Both the position numbers and the translations under genes were made by a program. Below the pieces are notes generated by a model. It was not told the origin of the DNA, did no database searches, and saw nothing but the letters and a program-made list of their open reading frames with translations. Below, piece by piece: positions 54,795 through 63,914 of a DNA stretch of 64,000 nt (within the stretch, counting starts at the first letter, position 1; each line of letters starts with the position of its first letter). This stretch comes from Burkholderia sp. GAS332 (lineage in GTDB: Bacteria; Pseudomonadota; Gammaproteobacteria; Burkholderiales; Burkholderiaceae): positions 2,914,001 to 2,978,000 of the forward strand of contig FSRV01000002.1 in assembly GCA_900142905.1 (NCBI GenBank). The letters are read 5' to 3'.

Positions 54795-55934
54795 TCAAGC
54801 GGCGACTCGCTCCGGTTCGAATGTGCTGCGCCGCAGTGCCACGCCCTCCCCATCGAACAGATGACATGCGGAAGGTGGAACGTGAATGCAGATGCGTTCA
54901 CCCGAACCAATCGGCGTATCGCCCGCGGCCTTGGCGATGAGCGTGCCTGCCGCGTGATCCGCGTGAATATAGCTGTGCTCGCCGAGCCGTTCCGATAGCA
55001 CCGTGACGCACTGAATGAACTGCTCGTCGCCATCGAGGCGCAGATGTTCCGGGCGCACGCCGAGCGTGACAGGCTGGCCACGCTGAAGACGTGCACCATC
55101 GACATTCGCAATCAACCGCTCGCCGCTGTTTGTCAGCGTGACGGCCACCTTGCCCGCATCGATCGAATCGACCACCGCATCGATGAAATTCATGCGCGGC
55201 GAACCGATGAAGCCCGCCACAAAGCGCGACTTCGGATGGTGATACAAGTCGAGCGGCGCGCCGGTCTGCGCGATGCTGCCGAAGCGCTCAGCGTCAGCAC
55301 CTGCGTGCAGCAGCACGATTCTGTCGGCCAGCGTCATCGCCTCGACCTGATCGTGGGTCACATAGACCACGCTTGCATTCGCAAAGCGCTGGTGCAGGCG
55401 GGCGATTTCGACGCGGGTCTGGCCACGCAGCGCAGCGTCGAGATTCGACAGCGGTTCGTCGAACAGGAACACGCCGGGTTCGCGCACGATCGCCCGGCCG
55501 ATCGCCACGCGTTGCCGCTGCCCGCCCGAGAGCGCTTTCGGATAGCGGTCAAGGAAGGCGTCCAGTTGCAGAATGCGCGCGGCTTCGCGCACCTTCCGGT
55601 CGATGACGTCCTTGGGTTGCTTCGCGAGTTTCAGGCCGAACGCCATGTTGTCGAACACGGTCATGTGCGGAAACAGCGCGTAGCTCTGGAACACCATCGC
55701 CACGCCACGCGCGGCGGCGGGGACATCGTTCACGAGGCGACCGCCGATTTGCAACTCGCCCTCGCTCAGGTCTTCGAGACCGGCGATCATTCTCAGCAGG
55801 GTCGACTTGCCGCAACCCGAGGGCCCCAGAAACACGCAGAACTCGTGCTGCGCGATCTCGAGATTCACGCGCCGGATCACCGGCGGATGGTCACCATACG
55901 ACTTCTGCACGTTCGTAAGACGAATCGTTGCCAT
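54795..55934 (-). CDS. Carbohydrate ABC transporter ATPase, UgpC/MalK-type
   Basis: This 379-residue ATPase has Walker [10 protein letters not shown], signature [16 protein letters not shown], Walker [12 protein letters not shown] and a C-terminal TOBE regulatory domain ([11 protein letters not shown]). ATG 55932-55934 has GGGAGG upstream. It is the first gene of the operon; two operators lie in its promoter and a hairpin element lies 127 bases upstream of the start codon. Confidence 0.94.
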   Translation of the reverse strand: MATIRLTNVQKSYGDHPPVIRRVNLEIAQHEFCVFLGPSGCGKSTLLRMIAGLEDLSEGELQIGGRLVNDVPAAARGVAMVFQSYALFPHMTVFDNMAFGLKLAKQPKDVIDRKVREAARILQLDAFLDRYPKALSGGQRQRVAIGRAIVREPGVFLFDEPLSNLDAALRGQTRVEIARLHQRFANASVVYVTHDQVEAMTLADRIVLLHAGADAERFGSIAQTGAPLDLYHHPKSRFVAGFIGSPRMNFIDAVVDSIDAGKVAVTLTNSGERLIANVDGARLQRGQPVTLGVRPEHLRLDGDEQFIQCVTVLSERLGEHSYIHADHAAGTLIAKAAGDTPIGSGERICIHVPPSACHLFDGEGVALRRSTFEPERVAA

Positions 55935-55950
55935 GCTGCTGCCTCCCGGA

Positions 55951-55964
55951 TTTAACCGCTTAAA
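55951..55964. promoter_or_regulatory. LacI-type operator O1 of the galactan operon
   Basis: TTTAACCGCTTAAA is an imperfect palindrome with the central CG of LacI-family sites. It lies 17 bases before the ATPase start, where binding would block initiation. Confidence 0.72.
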
Positions 55965-56005
55965 TTTTTGTGAAAAATAAACGGCCAACTCTTGTGCAGC
56001 AGGCA

Positions 56006-56019
56006 TTTAATCGCTTAAA
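56006..56019. promoter_or_regulatory. LacI-type operator O2 of the galactan operon
   Basis: TTTAATCGCTTAAA lies 55 bases from O1, centre to centre. Paired sites at this distance would allow looping or cooperative binding between the divergent genes. Confidence 0.72.
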
Positions 56020-56060
56020 TTCGAACTGGAGGGAAAAAATCATATTGTGTGTCTCCTGTC

Positions 56061-56095
56061 GACCAGAGTTGGCGCTTCAGCGCCTTACTCTGGTC
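56061..56095 (-). repeat. Dispersed hairpin element, copy 2
   Basis: Outer arms GACCAGAGT and ACTCTGGTC enclose an inner stem GGCGC-TTCA-GCGCC; all pairs are perfect. The minus-strand continuation has CAGGAGACA like a ribosome binding site, as in copy 1 at 13178-13211, but here no gene starts directly after it; the ATPase gene begins about 127 bases on. Confidence 0.75.
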
Positions 56096-56190
56096 CCATG
56101 CAAGGCTACTGTGTTTTCCAGAAACTTATCAACGTCGCCAGCCGCTTGCAACATTTGAATCGCATTCCCTGAATATGGGATAAACAGAAC

Positions 56191-57207
56191 ATGGTCACCC
56201 TGTCCGAAGTCGCAAAGCGCGCGCGCGTCACCGCCGCAACCGTTTCCAATGTCCTGCGCAACCGCGAGAAGGTCCGCCCGGAGACTGCCGAACGCGTGCT
56301 CAAAGCGATCGCCGATCTCGGCTACCGGCCCAATCTGAACGCGCGCGCGCTGGCGGAGGGCCGCTCGTCGACCTTGGCCTTGATGCTGTCGAACATCTCG
56401 AACCCGTTCTACCCCGAGTTCGTGTCGGCCGCTGAACGAGCGGCGCGCAAAGCCGGGTACTTCCTGATGGTTTGCAATACCGACGACGATGCGGAGATCG
56501 GCCGCGCGTATCTGAACCAGATCGCCGGCACGCTCGCGGACGGTGTGCTCGTGATGAACACGGACATCACGATCAACGAGTTGTGCGCCTCGGCCACGCA
56601 CAGCGCGCCGATCTTGCTGGCGATGTGGGAACACCCGGAGACGCCGCCCGCGCTACCCTGCATCGCCGTGGATTTTGCTCATGCGGGCGCGCTTGCCGCG
56701 AGGCACCTGCTCGAACTGGGTCACCGCGAGATTGGCCTGCTGATCGGCGACGGTTGCGGTGGCTTGCAGGATGCGCGCTCCAACGGATTTCGTGCGGTCA
56801 TGCACGAGGCCGGGATCGAAACAGACGCCGCCGCGGTGCTGCAGATCCGCGACTCGATCGACGCCGGCTACGCTGCCTGCATGCAGTTGATGGCGAACCG
56901 CCCTCACCTCACCGCCATTTTCGCGACCAACGATCTGCTGGCGATCGGCGCGGCACAGGCGTTGATCACGCTGGGCCGTGCGGTGCCGAACGACGTGTCA
57001 GTCATCGGCATTACGGACATTCAACTGGCGCACCAGGTGCATCCTGCGTTGACGACAGTTGCGATCCAGACGGCGGCCGTCGCGGAGTTGTCGATCAAGA
57101 GTCTGATCCGGTTGATTCATACGCCGGAACAGCAGCCGTCGATGGTGCTTGCGCCGCCGCCGCAACTCGTCGTGCGGGCGTCGACGGGGCCTCGGCGCAT
57201 GCGTTGA
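56191..57207 (+). CDS. LacI-family transcriptional repressor
   Basis: This 338-residue regulator has an N-terminal LacI HTH (VTLSEVAKRARVTAATVSNV then LNARALAEGRSSTLAL hinge) and a periplasmic-binding-protein-like sugar domain (LMLSNISNPFYPEFV, and IFATNDLLAIGAAQAL). It is divergent from the galactan ABC operon and should bind the operators at 55951, 56006 and 49465, released by a galactoside. Confidence 0.93.
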   Translation: MVTLSEVAKRARVTAATVSNVLRNREKVRPETAERVLKAIADLGYRPNLNARALAEGRSSTLALMLSNISNPFYPEFVSAAERAARKAGYFLMVCNTDDDAEIGRAYLNQIAGTLADGVLVMNTDITINELCASATHSAPILLAMWEHPETPPALPCIAVDFAHAGALAARHLLELGHREIGLLIGDGCGGLQDARSNGFRAVMHEAGIETDAAAVLQIRDSIDAGYAACMQLMANRPHLTAIFATNDLLAIGAAQALITLGRAVPNDVSVIGITDIQLAHQVHPALTTVAIQTAAVAELSIKSLIRLIHTPEQQPSMVLAPPPQLVVRASTGPRRMR

Positions 57208-57416
57208 GGCGTGCGACTACGCGACCAGTAGGCCGCGCAACACGGCAGTCGCCACGCTGTCACCAAACCCGGCACAGCAGCTTCACCCCACATTCAGCAG
57301 AAAATGCTGTGGCGGCCCGAAAAAAACGCTCCGCGCGCCGTGAAAGCCTCGATTGGCGATTTCATCGACGGCCGGGCACGCGTAGCATCGAAGCATCAAT
57401 CTGAAGGAGCAACCCG

Positions 57417-58889
57417 ATGTCTCTCGCATTGACTCGCAAAGAACTGATTCGTCCGCAGAATCTGATCGATGGCAAGTGGATCGACGCCGCCGACGCCGCG
57501 CGCTTCCTCGTCACCAACCCGGCCACCGGCGAACTGATCGTCGAAGTCGCGAACAGCGGCGCAGCGGACGCACGCGCCGCCACCGACGCCGCCGCCCGCG
57601 CCTTCCCCGCGTGGCGCGACAAGCTGCCGCGCGAACGCGCGGAGATTCTGCGCCGCTGGCACGCGCTGATCGTCGCCAATACCGAAGACCTCGCGAAGCT
57701 GATGTCGATGGAACAAGGCAAACCGCTTGCGGAAAGCCGTGGCGAGGTCGCCTACGGTGCGTCGTACGTCGCGTGGTTTGCCGACGAGGCGACGCGCATC
57801 TACGGCGATCTGATCCCCCAGCAACAGCGCGGCAAACGCATGAGCGCGGTGAAGGAACCGGTCGGCGTGGTCGCGGCGATCACGCCGTGGAATTTCCCGC
57901 TGGCGATGATCGCGCGCAAGATCGCGCCTGCGCTCGCCGCCGGATGCACGGTGGTGGCCAAGCCCGCCGAAGACACGCCGCTCACCGCGCTCGCGCTCGC
58001 GGCGCTCGCCCAGGAAGCGGGCTTGCCGGACGGCGTGCTGAACATGCTGTCGGCTTCGCGCGAACAGGGGATTGCTGCAGTCGCTGACTGGCTCGCCGAC
58101 GGACGCGTACGCAAGATCACGTTCACGGGCTCGACGCCGGTCGGCAAGCATCTCGCCCGCGAATCGGCTGGAACGCTGAAGAAGCTGTCACTGGAACTGG
58201 GCGGCAATGCCCCCTTCATCGTATTCGACGACGCCGATCTCGACGCAGCGGTCACCGGCCTGATGGCGGCCAAGTTCCGCAATGGCGGCCAGACCTGCGT
58301 GTGCCCGAACCGCGTCTATGTGCAGTCCGGTGTCTACGCGCGTTTCGCCGATCTGCTCGCGAAACGCGTCGGTGCGCTGAAGGTTGCGCCCGCAACCGAT
58401 CCGGACGCGCAGATCGGCCCGATGATCAATGAGCGCGCCATCGACAAGATCGCCCGGCACGTAGAAGATGCCATCAAACACGGTGCAAAAGTGCTGACAG
58501 GCGGCAAGCGCCTAACCGAACTCGGCCCGAACTACTATGCGCCGACTGTGCTGACCGATGCGCGGGACGACATGCTCGTCTGCTGCGAAGAAACGTTTGG
58601 GCCGGTGGCGCCGCTGTTCCGTTTCGACGACGAAGCCGAAGCGATCCGCCTCGCGAACGACACGCCGTTCGGCCTCGCCGCCTACTTCTACACGCGGGAC
58701 GTGCGGCGCATCCATCGCGTTGCGAGCCAGCTCGAAGCGGGCGTGATCGGCATCAACGAAGGCGCCGTGTCGAGCGAAGCGGCGCCGTTCGGCGGCGTGA
58801 AGGAATCGGGCTATGGCCGCGAGGGATCGAAGTACGGGCTCGACGATTACATGTCGATCAAGTACATGTGTCAGGGCGGTCTGGATTAA
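57417..58889 (+). CDS. gabD: NAD(P)-dependent succinate-semialdehyde dehydrogenase
   Basis: This 490-residue ALDH oxidises succinate semialdehyde to succinate in GABA breakdown. Motifs: TPWNFPLAMIARKIAPALAA, the general base in SLELGGNAPFIVFDDA, the nucleophile in FRNGGQTCVCPNRV with a second Cys two residues later as in GabD, and EETFGPVAPLFRF. GAAGGAGC precedes the ATG. No other gab gene is adjacent, so its supply route is unknown. A long hairpin ends the transcript. Confidence 0.9.
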   Translation: MSLALTRKELIRPQNLIDGKWIDAADAARFLVTNPATGELIVEVANSGAADARAATDAAARAFPAWRDKLPRERAEILRRWHALIVANTEDLAKLMSMEQGKPLAESRGEVAYGASYVAWFADEATRIYGDLIPQQQRGKRMSAVKEPVGVVAAITPWNFPLAMIARKIAPALAAGCTVVAKPAEDTPLTALALAALAQEAGLPDGVLNMLSASREQGIAAVADWLADGRVRKITFTGSTPVGKHLARESAGTLKKLSLELGGNAPFIVFDDADLDAAVTGLMAAKFRNGGQTCVCPNRVYVQSGVYARFADLLAKRVGALKVAPATDPDAQIGPMINERAIDKIARHVEDAIKHGAKVLTGGKRLTELGPNYYAPTVLTDARDDMLVCCEETFGPVAPLFRFDDEAEAIRLANDTPFGLAAYFYTRDVRRIHRVASQLEAGVIGINEGAVSSEAAPFGGVKESGYGREGSKYGLDDYMSIKYMCQGGLD

Positions 58890-58914
58890 GAACCCGCTGC
58901 GCGTTCCATGATCT

Positions 58915-58964
58915 GCCGCATTCGCGCTTCGCCACACGTAAGCGTGGCGAAGCGCGAATGCGGC
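58915..58964. terminator. Long bidirectional hairpin between convergent genes
   Basis: A perfect 21-bp stem (58915-58935 with 58944-58964, 8-nt loop) fills the gap between gabD and the HAD gene. There is only ATTT after it on the plus strand. It probably serves both transcripts. Confidence 0.75.
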
Positions 58965-58973
58965 ATTTCGCGT

Positions 58974-59699
58974 TTACTTCCGCGACAAGGCCTCCTGATG
59001 CGCCTTCACAAGATCGGCCATGCTGGTGAAGCGGAAGTCGATCTTCGGCTGCATACCCGGATTCATCGTCGCACCGAAGCCCTGCTTGGCATGCCGGCGA
59101 TAAATCCAGCATGACGCAAGACCGAACTCGTTCGCCGGCTTATGGTCGTGGAACAGGCTCTCCGCCGTGTGCAGAATCCTTTCTTTCCCGATCCCGCGCT
59201 CGCCCAGTTTTTCCAGCATGTACTCGAAGTTGCGCGGCGACGGCTTGTACGATCCAATATCTTCCGCGGTGACGATCGCGTCGAATTCCACCTGTAGTTT
59301 TGCGTTGCTATGGGCGAAGCTTTCGTTATCGACGTTCGACAGGATCACGAGCTTGTAGTGCTTTTTCAGGTACTGCAATGCTTCTGCCGAATCGTCGAAC
59401 GCGGGCCAATTCTGAATCGACTTGCCATACGCGATGCAGTCGGCGAGCGTGAACGATACCTGCCATTCTTCGGCAAGACGCTTGTAGACGATAGGCAACA
59501 ACTCCTGATAACGCTTCGCCGGCGTGTACTTTTGTTGTGACGACTCGTGGCGCGCGTGCGCTTCGAGCACCTGGTCGCGCGTCAGCGGTTGCTTGACGCG
59601 TTCGAGAAGCGGCCGCAGGCCCTCGAAAATACCCGTCTCCCAGTCGATCAAAGTCCCATAGCAGTCGAACGTCAGCGCATCGAAATCGGTGAGTTGCAT
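58974..59699 (-). CDS. Haloacid dehalogenase type II-like HAD hydrolase
   Basis: This 241-residue protein has the nucleophile motif in DALTFDCYGTLIDWETG, motif II in VILSNVD and the motif III Lys in SYKPSPRNFEYML. It resembles L-2-haloacid dehalogenases more closely than the one at 16326, yet many such genes act on phosphorylated metabolites. ATG 59697-59699 has GGGAG upstream. It is separate from its neighbours. Confidence 0.88.
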   Translation of the reverse strand: MQLTDFDALTFDCYGTLIDWETGIFEGLRPLLERVKQPLTRDQVLEAHARHESSQQKYTPAKRYQELLPIVYKRLAEEWQVSFTLADCIAYGKSIQNWPAFDDSAEALQYLKKHYKLVILSNVDNESFAHSNAKLQVEFDAIVTAEDIGSYKPSPRNFEYMLEKLGERGIGKERILHTAESLFHDHKPANEFGLASCWIYRRHAKQGFGATMNPGMQPKIDFRFTSMADLVKAHQEALSRK

Positions 59700-59943
59700 A
59701 CCCGTCTCCCTCAGTTGTCCCCAGGATGAAACCACAGTGTAGGGGTTTGTGGCAGTCCCCCCGTACACGCCATCTCCCTCCCTCGTCATGCATCCCATTC
59801 ATGACGCCCATTTTTGTCCCTAATTTGACCGGGTTTTCTCACGGCTCTATGGTTCGACCATGCCTGCCGGACTCGTATCGCCGCTCCCGCCGATCAGCAT
59901 GGCCGTGACGCGGACCCCTCAACATCGTGACCTCCCACATGCC

Positions 59944-61293
59944 ATGAACTCTGACGCGACCGCCGCTCTTAACCCCCTGCCCGCTGTCCGGCCAACCAGC
60001 AAGGTTCGTCGCGCGGTGACGACCGCGGTGCTCGGCCAGATCCTCGAGTGGTATGACTTTTTCCTCTATGGAACCGCCGCCGCACTGGTGTTCGGCAAGC
60101 TGTTCTTTCCGGTCGGCAGCGATCCGCTGACGGGCACCATCGCGGCATTCGGCGGCTTTACCGTGGGCTTCATCGCGCGGCCAATCGGTGGCGTGCTGTG
60201 CGGCCATATCGGCGACCGCTACGGCCGCAAGACCGTCATGATGCTGACGCTGCTGGTGATGGGCACCGCTACCGTCGGCATGGGTCTTCTGCCGACCTAC
60301 CAGCAGATCGGCATCGCGGCACCCGTCCTGCTCGTGCTGTTGCGCATCCTGCAAGGGCTGGCCGCAGGCGGGGAATGGAGCGGCAGCATCCTGCTGATTC
60401 ACGAGAGCGCGCCCGCCTCGAAACGCGGCGCGCTGGCGGCATGGAGTCCGAGCGGCGCGGCGTTCGGCTTCGTGCTCTCGACCGCTGCCTTCCTGCTCGT
60501 GCAGACGCTGTCGCCTTCCGACTTCCACAGTTGGGGCTGGCGTGTGCCGTTCCTTTGCAGCGCCGTGCTGGTCGCGCTCGGTCTATGGATGCGCCGCTCC
60601 GTCGACGAAAGCGCGGAGTTCGCTGAAGTGAAGGCCACGCGCCGCGACAGCCGCATGCCGATCGTCGAGGTGCTGCGTCAATGTCCGCGCGAAGTGCTGA
60701 CGGTGTTCGGCCTGCGCTTCGGCGAAGGTGCTGCGTCCTACATCTTCTTCGCGTTCTCGATCGCCTATAGCCAGTTCATCGGCATCAAATCAAGCTGGGT
60801 GCTCGGCGGCCTGACCTTGTCGATGTTGCTGATGATCCCTGTTTCACTGTTGATGGGACGCCTCACCGACAAAATCGGACGCAAACCCGTCTATCTCGCC
60901 GGCGCGATCGCGATGGTGCTGGTCGCGTATCCGTACTTCACCTTGCTGGGCTCCGGCGTGCTGTGGAAAGTCATCGCGGCACTCGTGCTCGCCAACAGCA
61001 TCACGCTCGGCATTCTCGAAGGCGCACAGCCCGCCTTCATCAGCGAATTGCTGCCGGTCCATCTGCGTTTCTCGGGCCTGGGTATCGGCCGTGAGATTTC
61101 GTCGGTACTCGGCGGCGGCCTCTCGCCGATGGTGGCGACCGCTTTGCTCGCCCATTACCGCAGCGCCACGCCCGTCGCCATTTACCTCGTCGTCCTTGGC
61201 TTGATTACCGTGCTCGCGACCTGTCTCGCGCCCGAAACCTTCCCCAAAGCGCGGCGACTTCAGGCGCAACGCAAAGAGCAAGACAACCCCTGA
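59944..61293 (+). CDS. MFS transporter, metabolite:H+ symporter family
   Basis: This 449-residue transporter has the MHS start ILEWYDFFLYGTAAALVFGK and the motif GHIGDRYGRKTVMM, as in ShiA, ProP and KgtP. It probably imports an organic acid or aromatic compound. ATG 59944 (MNSDATAALN) fits; an in-frame upstream ATG at 59860 would add 28 residues. It precedes the monooxygenase genes by 57 bases and may supply their substrate. Confidence 0.88.
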   Translation: MNSDATAALNPLPAVRPTSKVRRAVTTAVLGQILEWYDFFLYGTAAALVFGKLFFPVGSDPLTGTIAAFGGFTVGFIARPIGGVLCGHIGDRYGRKTVMMLTLLVMGTATVGMGLLPTYQQIGIAAPVLLVLLRILQGLAAGGEWSGSILLIHESAPASKRGALAAWSPSGAAFGFVLSTAAFLLVQTLSPSDFHSWGWRVPFLCSAVLVALGLWMRRSVDESAEFAEVKATRRDSRMPIVEVLRQCPREVLTVFGLRFGEGAASYIFFAFSIAYSQFIGIKSSWVLGGLTLSMLLMIPVSLLMGRLTDKIGRKPVYLAGAIAMVLVAYPYFTLLGSGVLWKVIAALVLANSITLGILEGAQPAFISELLPVHLRFSGLGIGREISSVLGGGLSPMVATALLAHYRSATPVAIYLVVLGLITVLATCLAPETFPKARRLQAQRKEQDNP

Positions 61294-61350
61294 CGTCTAA
61301 CCGACGCCACGTCAGCCCACCCCCCTCATTCCTTTCCCTACGTTGTCATC

Positions 61351-62568
61351 ATGCAAAGCCTTCAGACAAGCAGTCTTTCGACGTACGCCTATGAACCTCG
61401 CGCGATCGATCACGCGGAGCCTTATCCTGAGTACGCAGGTCCGATCACGCTCGACGCGCTGATCGGCGAGATCGAACGTCGCCGGGACGAATTCGATCAG
61501 GTGTCGCATGTTCCGCGCGACATGGTGGCGAAGATGAAACGCGCCGGGATTTTCCGCGCCAGCACGCCGCAGCGTTTCGGCGGCGACGCGCTGCCGCCGC
61601 CGCAATTCCTGCGCATCCTCGAGCGCATTGCGACCGCCGACGGCTCAACCGCCTGGGTGGCCGCGTTCGGCTCGGCGAACACCTATCTCGCCGCGCTGCC
61701 GATCGAAACGCAGCAGCACATTTACGCCACCGGTCCGGACCAGGTGTTCTCCGGCGGCCTCTATCCGCTGCAACCGGCCACCCGGGTCTCCGGCGGCTTC
61801 ACGGTCAGCGGCCAATGGCGCTTTGCCAGCGGCTGCAAGGGTGCGGACTGGATCGGCGTCGGGATCGGCGGCACCGCTGCCAATTCGGGCGAAGCGGGCG
61901 CCGGCAAGCCGTTCACCGCGGTCTTTCCCGCGCATGAGGTCGAGATTGTGGAAAACTGGAACGTCGTCGGTATGCAGGGCACCGGCAGCCACGACTTACG
62001 ATTGCACGACAAATTCGTCGATGCGCAATGGACGTTTGTACGCGGCGGCCAGCCCTTGATCGATGAACCGCTCTATCGCTATCCTGCCGTCGCCTATCAG
62101 GCGCAAGTGCACGCGGCCGTCAATATCGGCCTCGCGCGCGCGGCGCTCGATTTGCTGACCGGCATGTCCGGATCGACCAAAACCACGACCGGCGCGCCGC
62201 GTCTCGCGGACCGCGGTTACTACCGCTCAGGTCTGGCGAAAGCCGAGGCCAACTGGCGCAGTGCCCGCGCGTTCTTCTACGAATCCGCGGCCACCGCCTG
62301 GCAAACGATCATTGCCGGCGACCCTGTCACGCAGGAGCAGGCCAATCTGCTGCGCCTGAGCGCGACACACGCCGCGCAAATCTGCGCCGAGGTCGTCATG
62401 CAGGCTTACCATATGGCGGGCATCGCCGCGATCTATCGCGAGAACCGACTGCAGCGTCTGGTGCGGGATTCGATCGTCGTGACCCAGCACGCGTTTCTTG
62501 GCGAAGGGACTTACGACGCATCCGGCGCGCTGTTCGCCGGCGTGCCGCCGGTCACGCCTTATCCCTGA
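61351..62568 (+). CDS. Flavin-dependent monooxygenase, acyl-CoA dehydrogenase-fold (group D)
   Basis: This 405-residue protein has the acyl-CoA dehydrogenase fold of two-component hydroxylases (HpaH C2, HsaA and related): FDQVSHVPRDMVAKMKRAGI early, GGFTVSGQWRFASGCKGADW in the middle and a helical C-terminus. A flavin reductase follows 52 bases later, supporting a reduced-flavin-dependent hydroxylase. The lack of a CoA-type context makes a true dehydrogenase less likely. Substrate unknown. Confidence 0.85.
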   Translation: MQSLQTSSLSTYAYEPRAIDHAEPYPEYAGPITLDALIGEIERRRDEFDQVSHVPRDMVAKMKRAGIFRASTPQRFGGDALPPPQFLRILERIATADGSTAWVAAFGSANTYLAALPIETQQHIYATGPDQVFSGGLYPLQPATRVSGGFTVSGQWRFASGCKGADWIGVGIGGTAANSGEAGAGKPFTAVFPAHEVEIVENWNVVGMQGTGSHDLRLHDKFVDAQWTFVRGGQPLIDEPLYRYPAVAYQAQVHAAVNIGLARAALDLLTGMSGSTKTTTGAPRLADRGYYRSGLAKAEANWRSARAFFYESAATAWQTIIAGDPVTQEQANLLRLSATHAAQICAEVVMQAYHMAGIAAIYRENRLQRLVRDSIVVTQHAFLGEGTYDASGALFAGVPPVTPYP

Positions 62569-62620
62569 TGCGCCTGATGCGCCTGATGCACCAACACTCC
62601 ACCACCACGAGGCAGAGAAC

Positions 62621-63157
62621 ATGACGATCGAAGACACCAGAAGGCGTTTCCGCGACGCCATGGCGTGCCTGCCCGCCGCCGTCAACGTCATCACCACGGA
62701 CGGGCCAGGCGGTCGCTGCGGCATCACCGCGAGCGCCGTGTGCTCGGTCACGGACGCGCCGCCGACGATGCTGGTCTGTATCAATCAGGCCAGCTACGTC
62801 CACGACGTCCTTCACCGCAACCGCAACGTGTGCATCAATGTGCTCGCCGCCGAGTACCAGGATCTCGCGCGCGATTTTGCCGGCATGACAGCGGGTTCGA
62901 TGGACGAGCGATTCGGACGTCATGCATGGGCGAGCGGACAGGCTTCGGTGCCGGTTCTCGCGGATGCGATTGCCAGCTTGGAAGGCGAAATCGTCGACAT
63001 CAAAACGGTCGGTTCGCACTCCGTGATGTTCGCGCAGATCAGGCACATTGCATTGCGATCCGATGGTGACGGGCTCATCTATTTCGGGCGGCAGTTCCAT
63101 CGCCTGACACGGCCGGCAGCGGTCACGCCGAGCGCTCACGCGCATACCGGGAGCTAA
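62621..63157 (+). CDS. Flavin reductase, HpaC-like
   Basis: This 178-residue protein has the flavin reductase fold: FRDAMACLPAAVNVITTDGP, GITASAVCSVTDAPPTMLVC and LIYFGRQFHRL. It uses NAD(P)H to supply reduced flavin to the monooxygenase upstream. ATG 62621 was chosen over an earlier in-frame start since the family begins with this helix. A 9-base repeat (GCCTGATGC, three copies) lies between the two genes. Confidence 0.9.
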   Translation: MTIEDTRRRFRDAMACLPAAVNVITTDGPGGRCGITASAVCSVTDAPPTMLVCINQASYVHDVLHRNRNVCINVLAAEYQDLARDFAGMTAGSMDERFGRHAWASGQASVPVLADAIASLEGEIVDIKTVGSHSVMFAQIRHIALRSDGDGLIYFGRQFHRLTRPAAVTPSAHAHTGS

Positions 63158-63159
63158 GC

Positions 63160-63885
63160 GTGGAGGCCTGCTTGTTTCTTCTCGCCCAATGCGATGAAAT
63201 CGACGACACCGGCAAAGCCCGCTCGCCTATCGACCCAGCGTGGCTCGCAGCGGTATCGCGTGACATACCAGGGCTGACGCGTTTCGTGATCCATCTGCCT
63301 GCGGGGTCATCGGATAGCGACCCGCTGTCGAAGCCCCATGCTTCGAGCCCCTGCTGCGCATTGCAATGGTATTTCGACGATCTCGGCTTGCTCGAAACCA
63401 CGCTGCAAGCCAACGGCGCGGTGCAGAGGATCGTGGATCGCGCAACCCACGCCGCCGAAGTCGATCTCACGTTCGCGCAGCAAGTCATGGCAGTCCGGCC
63501 ATTCGCCACACCGAGTCCAGGCAAACCCAGTCATCGCGCTGAACGATGCACCTACCTCGTCAGCTACGAAGGCGAAGCGGAAGATTTAGACGCATGGCTG
63601 ACGCACTACCTCACCCATCATCCGCCGCTGATGGCGCAACTGCCCGGCGTTCGCGAGCTGGAAATCTACACGCGGCTCGATTTCCGATCCGGCCTGACCA
63701 TTCCGCGCGCCACCGCCATGCAGCGTAACAAGGTCGTCTTCGACGATCGCGAAGCGCTCGCCGCGGCGCTGGCGTCGCCGATCCGTGCCCACATGAAGGC
63801 GGATTTCAACGCATTTCCGCCGTATAGCGGCCCCACCCCGCATTTCCCTATGCGCAGCATTTACGGTAATCTGAAACCGACATAA
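63160..63885 (+). CDS. EthD-domain-like protein
   Basis: This 241-residue protein starts with GTG at 63160, two bases after the reductase stop, so it is coupled. It has two ferredoxin-like halves; the second (LDAWLTHYLTHHPPLMAQLP, then RNKVVFDDREALAAAL) fits the EthD family of small dimeric proteins often found with aromatic oxygenases. It may process an unstable product of the hydroxylase; no catalytic residue is clear. Confidence 0.7.
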   Translation: MEACLFLLAQCDEIDDTGKARSPIDPAWLAAVSRDIPGLTRFVIHLPAGSSDSDPLSKPHASSPCCALQWYFDDLGLLETTLQANGAVQRIVDRATHAAEVDLTFAQQVMAVRPFATPSPGKPSHRAERCTYLVSYEGEAEDLDAWLTHYLTHHPPLMAQLPGVRELEIYTRLDFRSGLTIPRATAMQRNKVVFDDREALAAALASPIRAHMKADFNAFPPYSGPTPHFPMRSIYGNLKPT

Positions 63886-63914
63886 ACGCCCCTCATTGCC
63901 GCGATCCGAACGTC

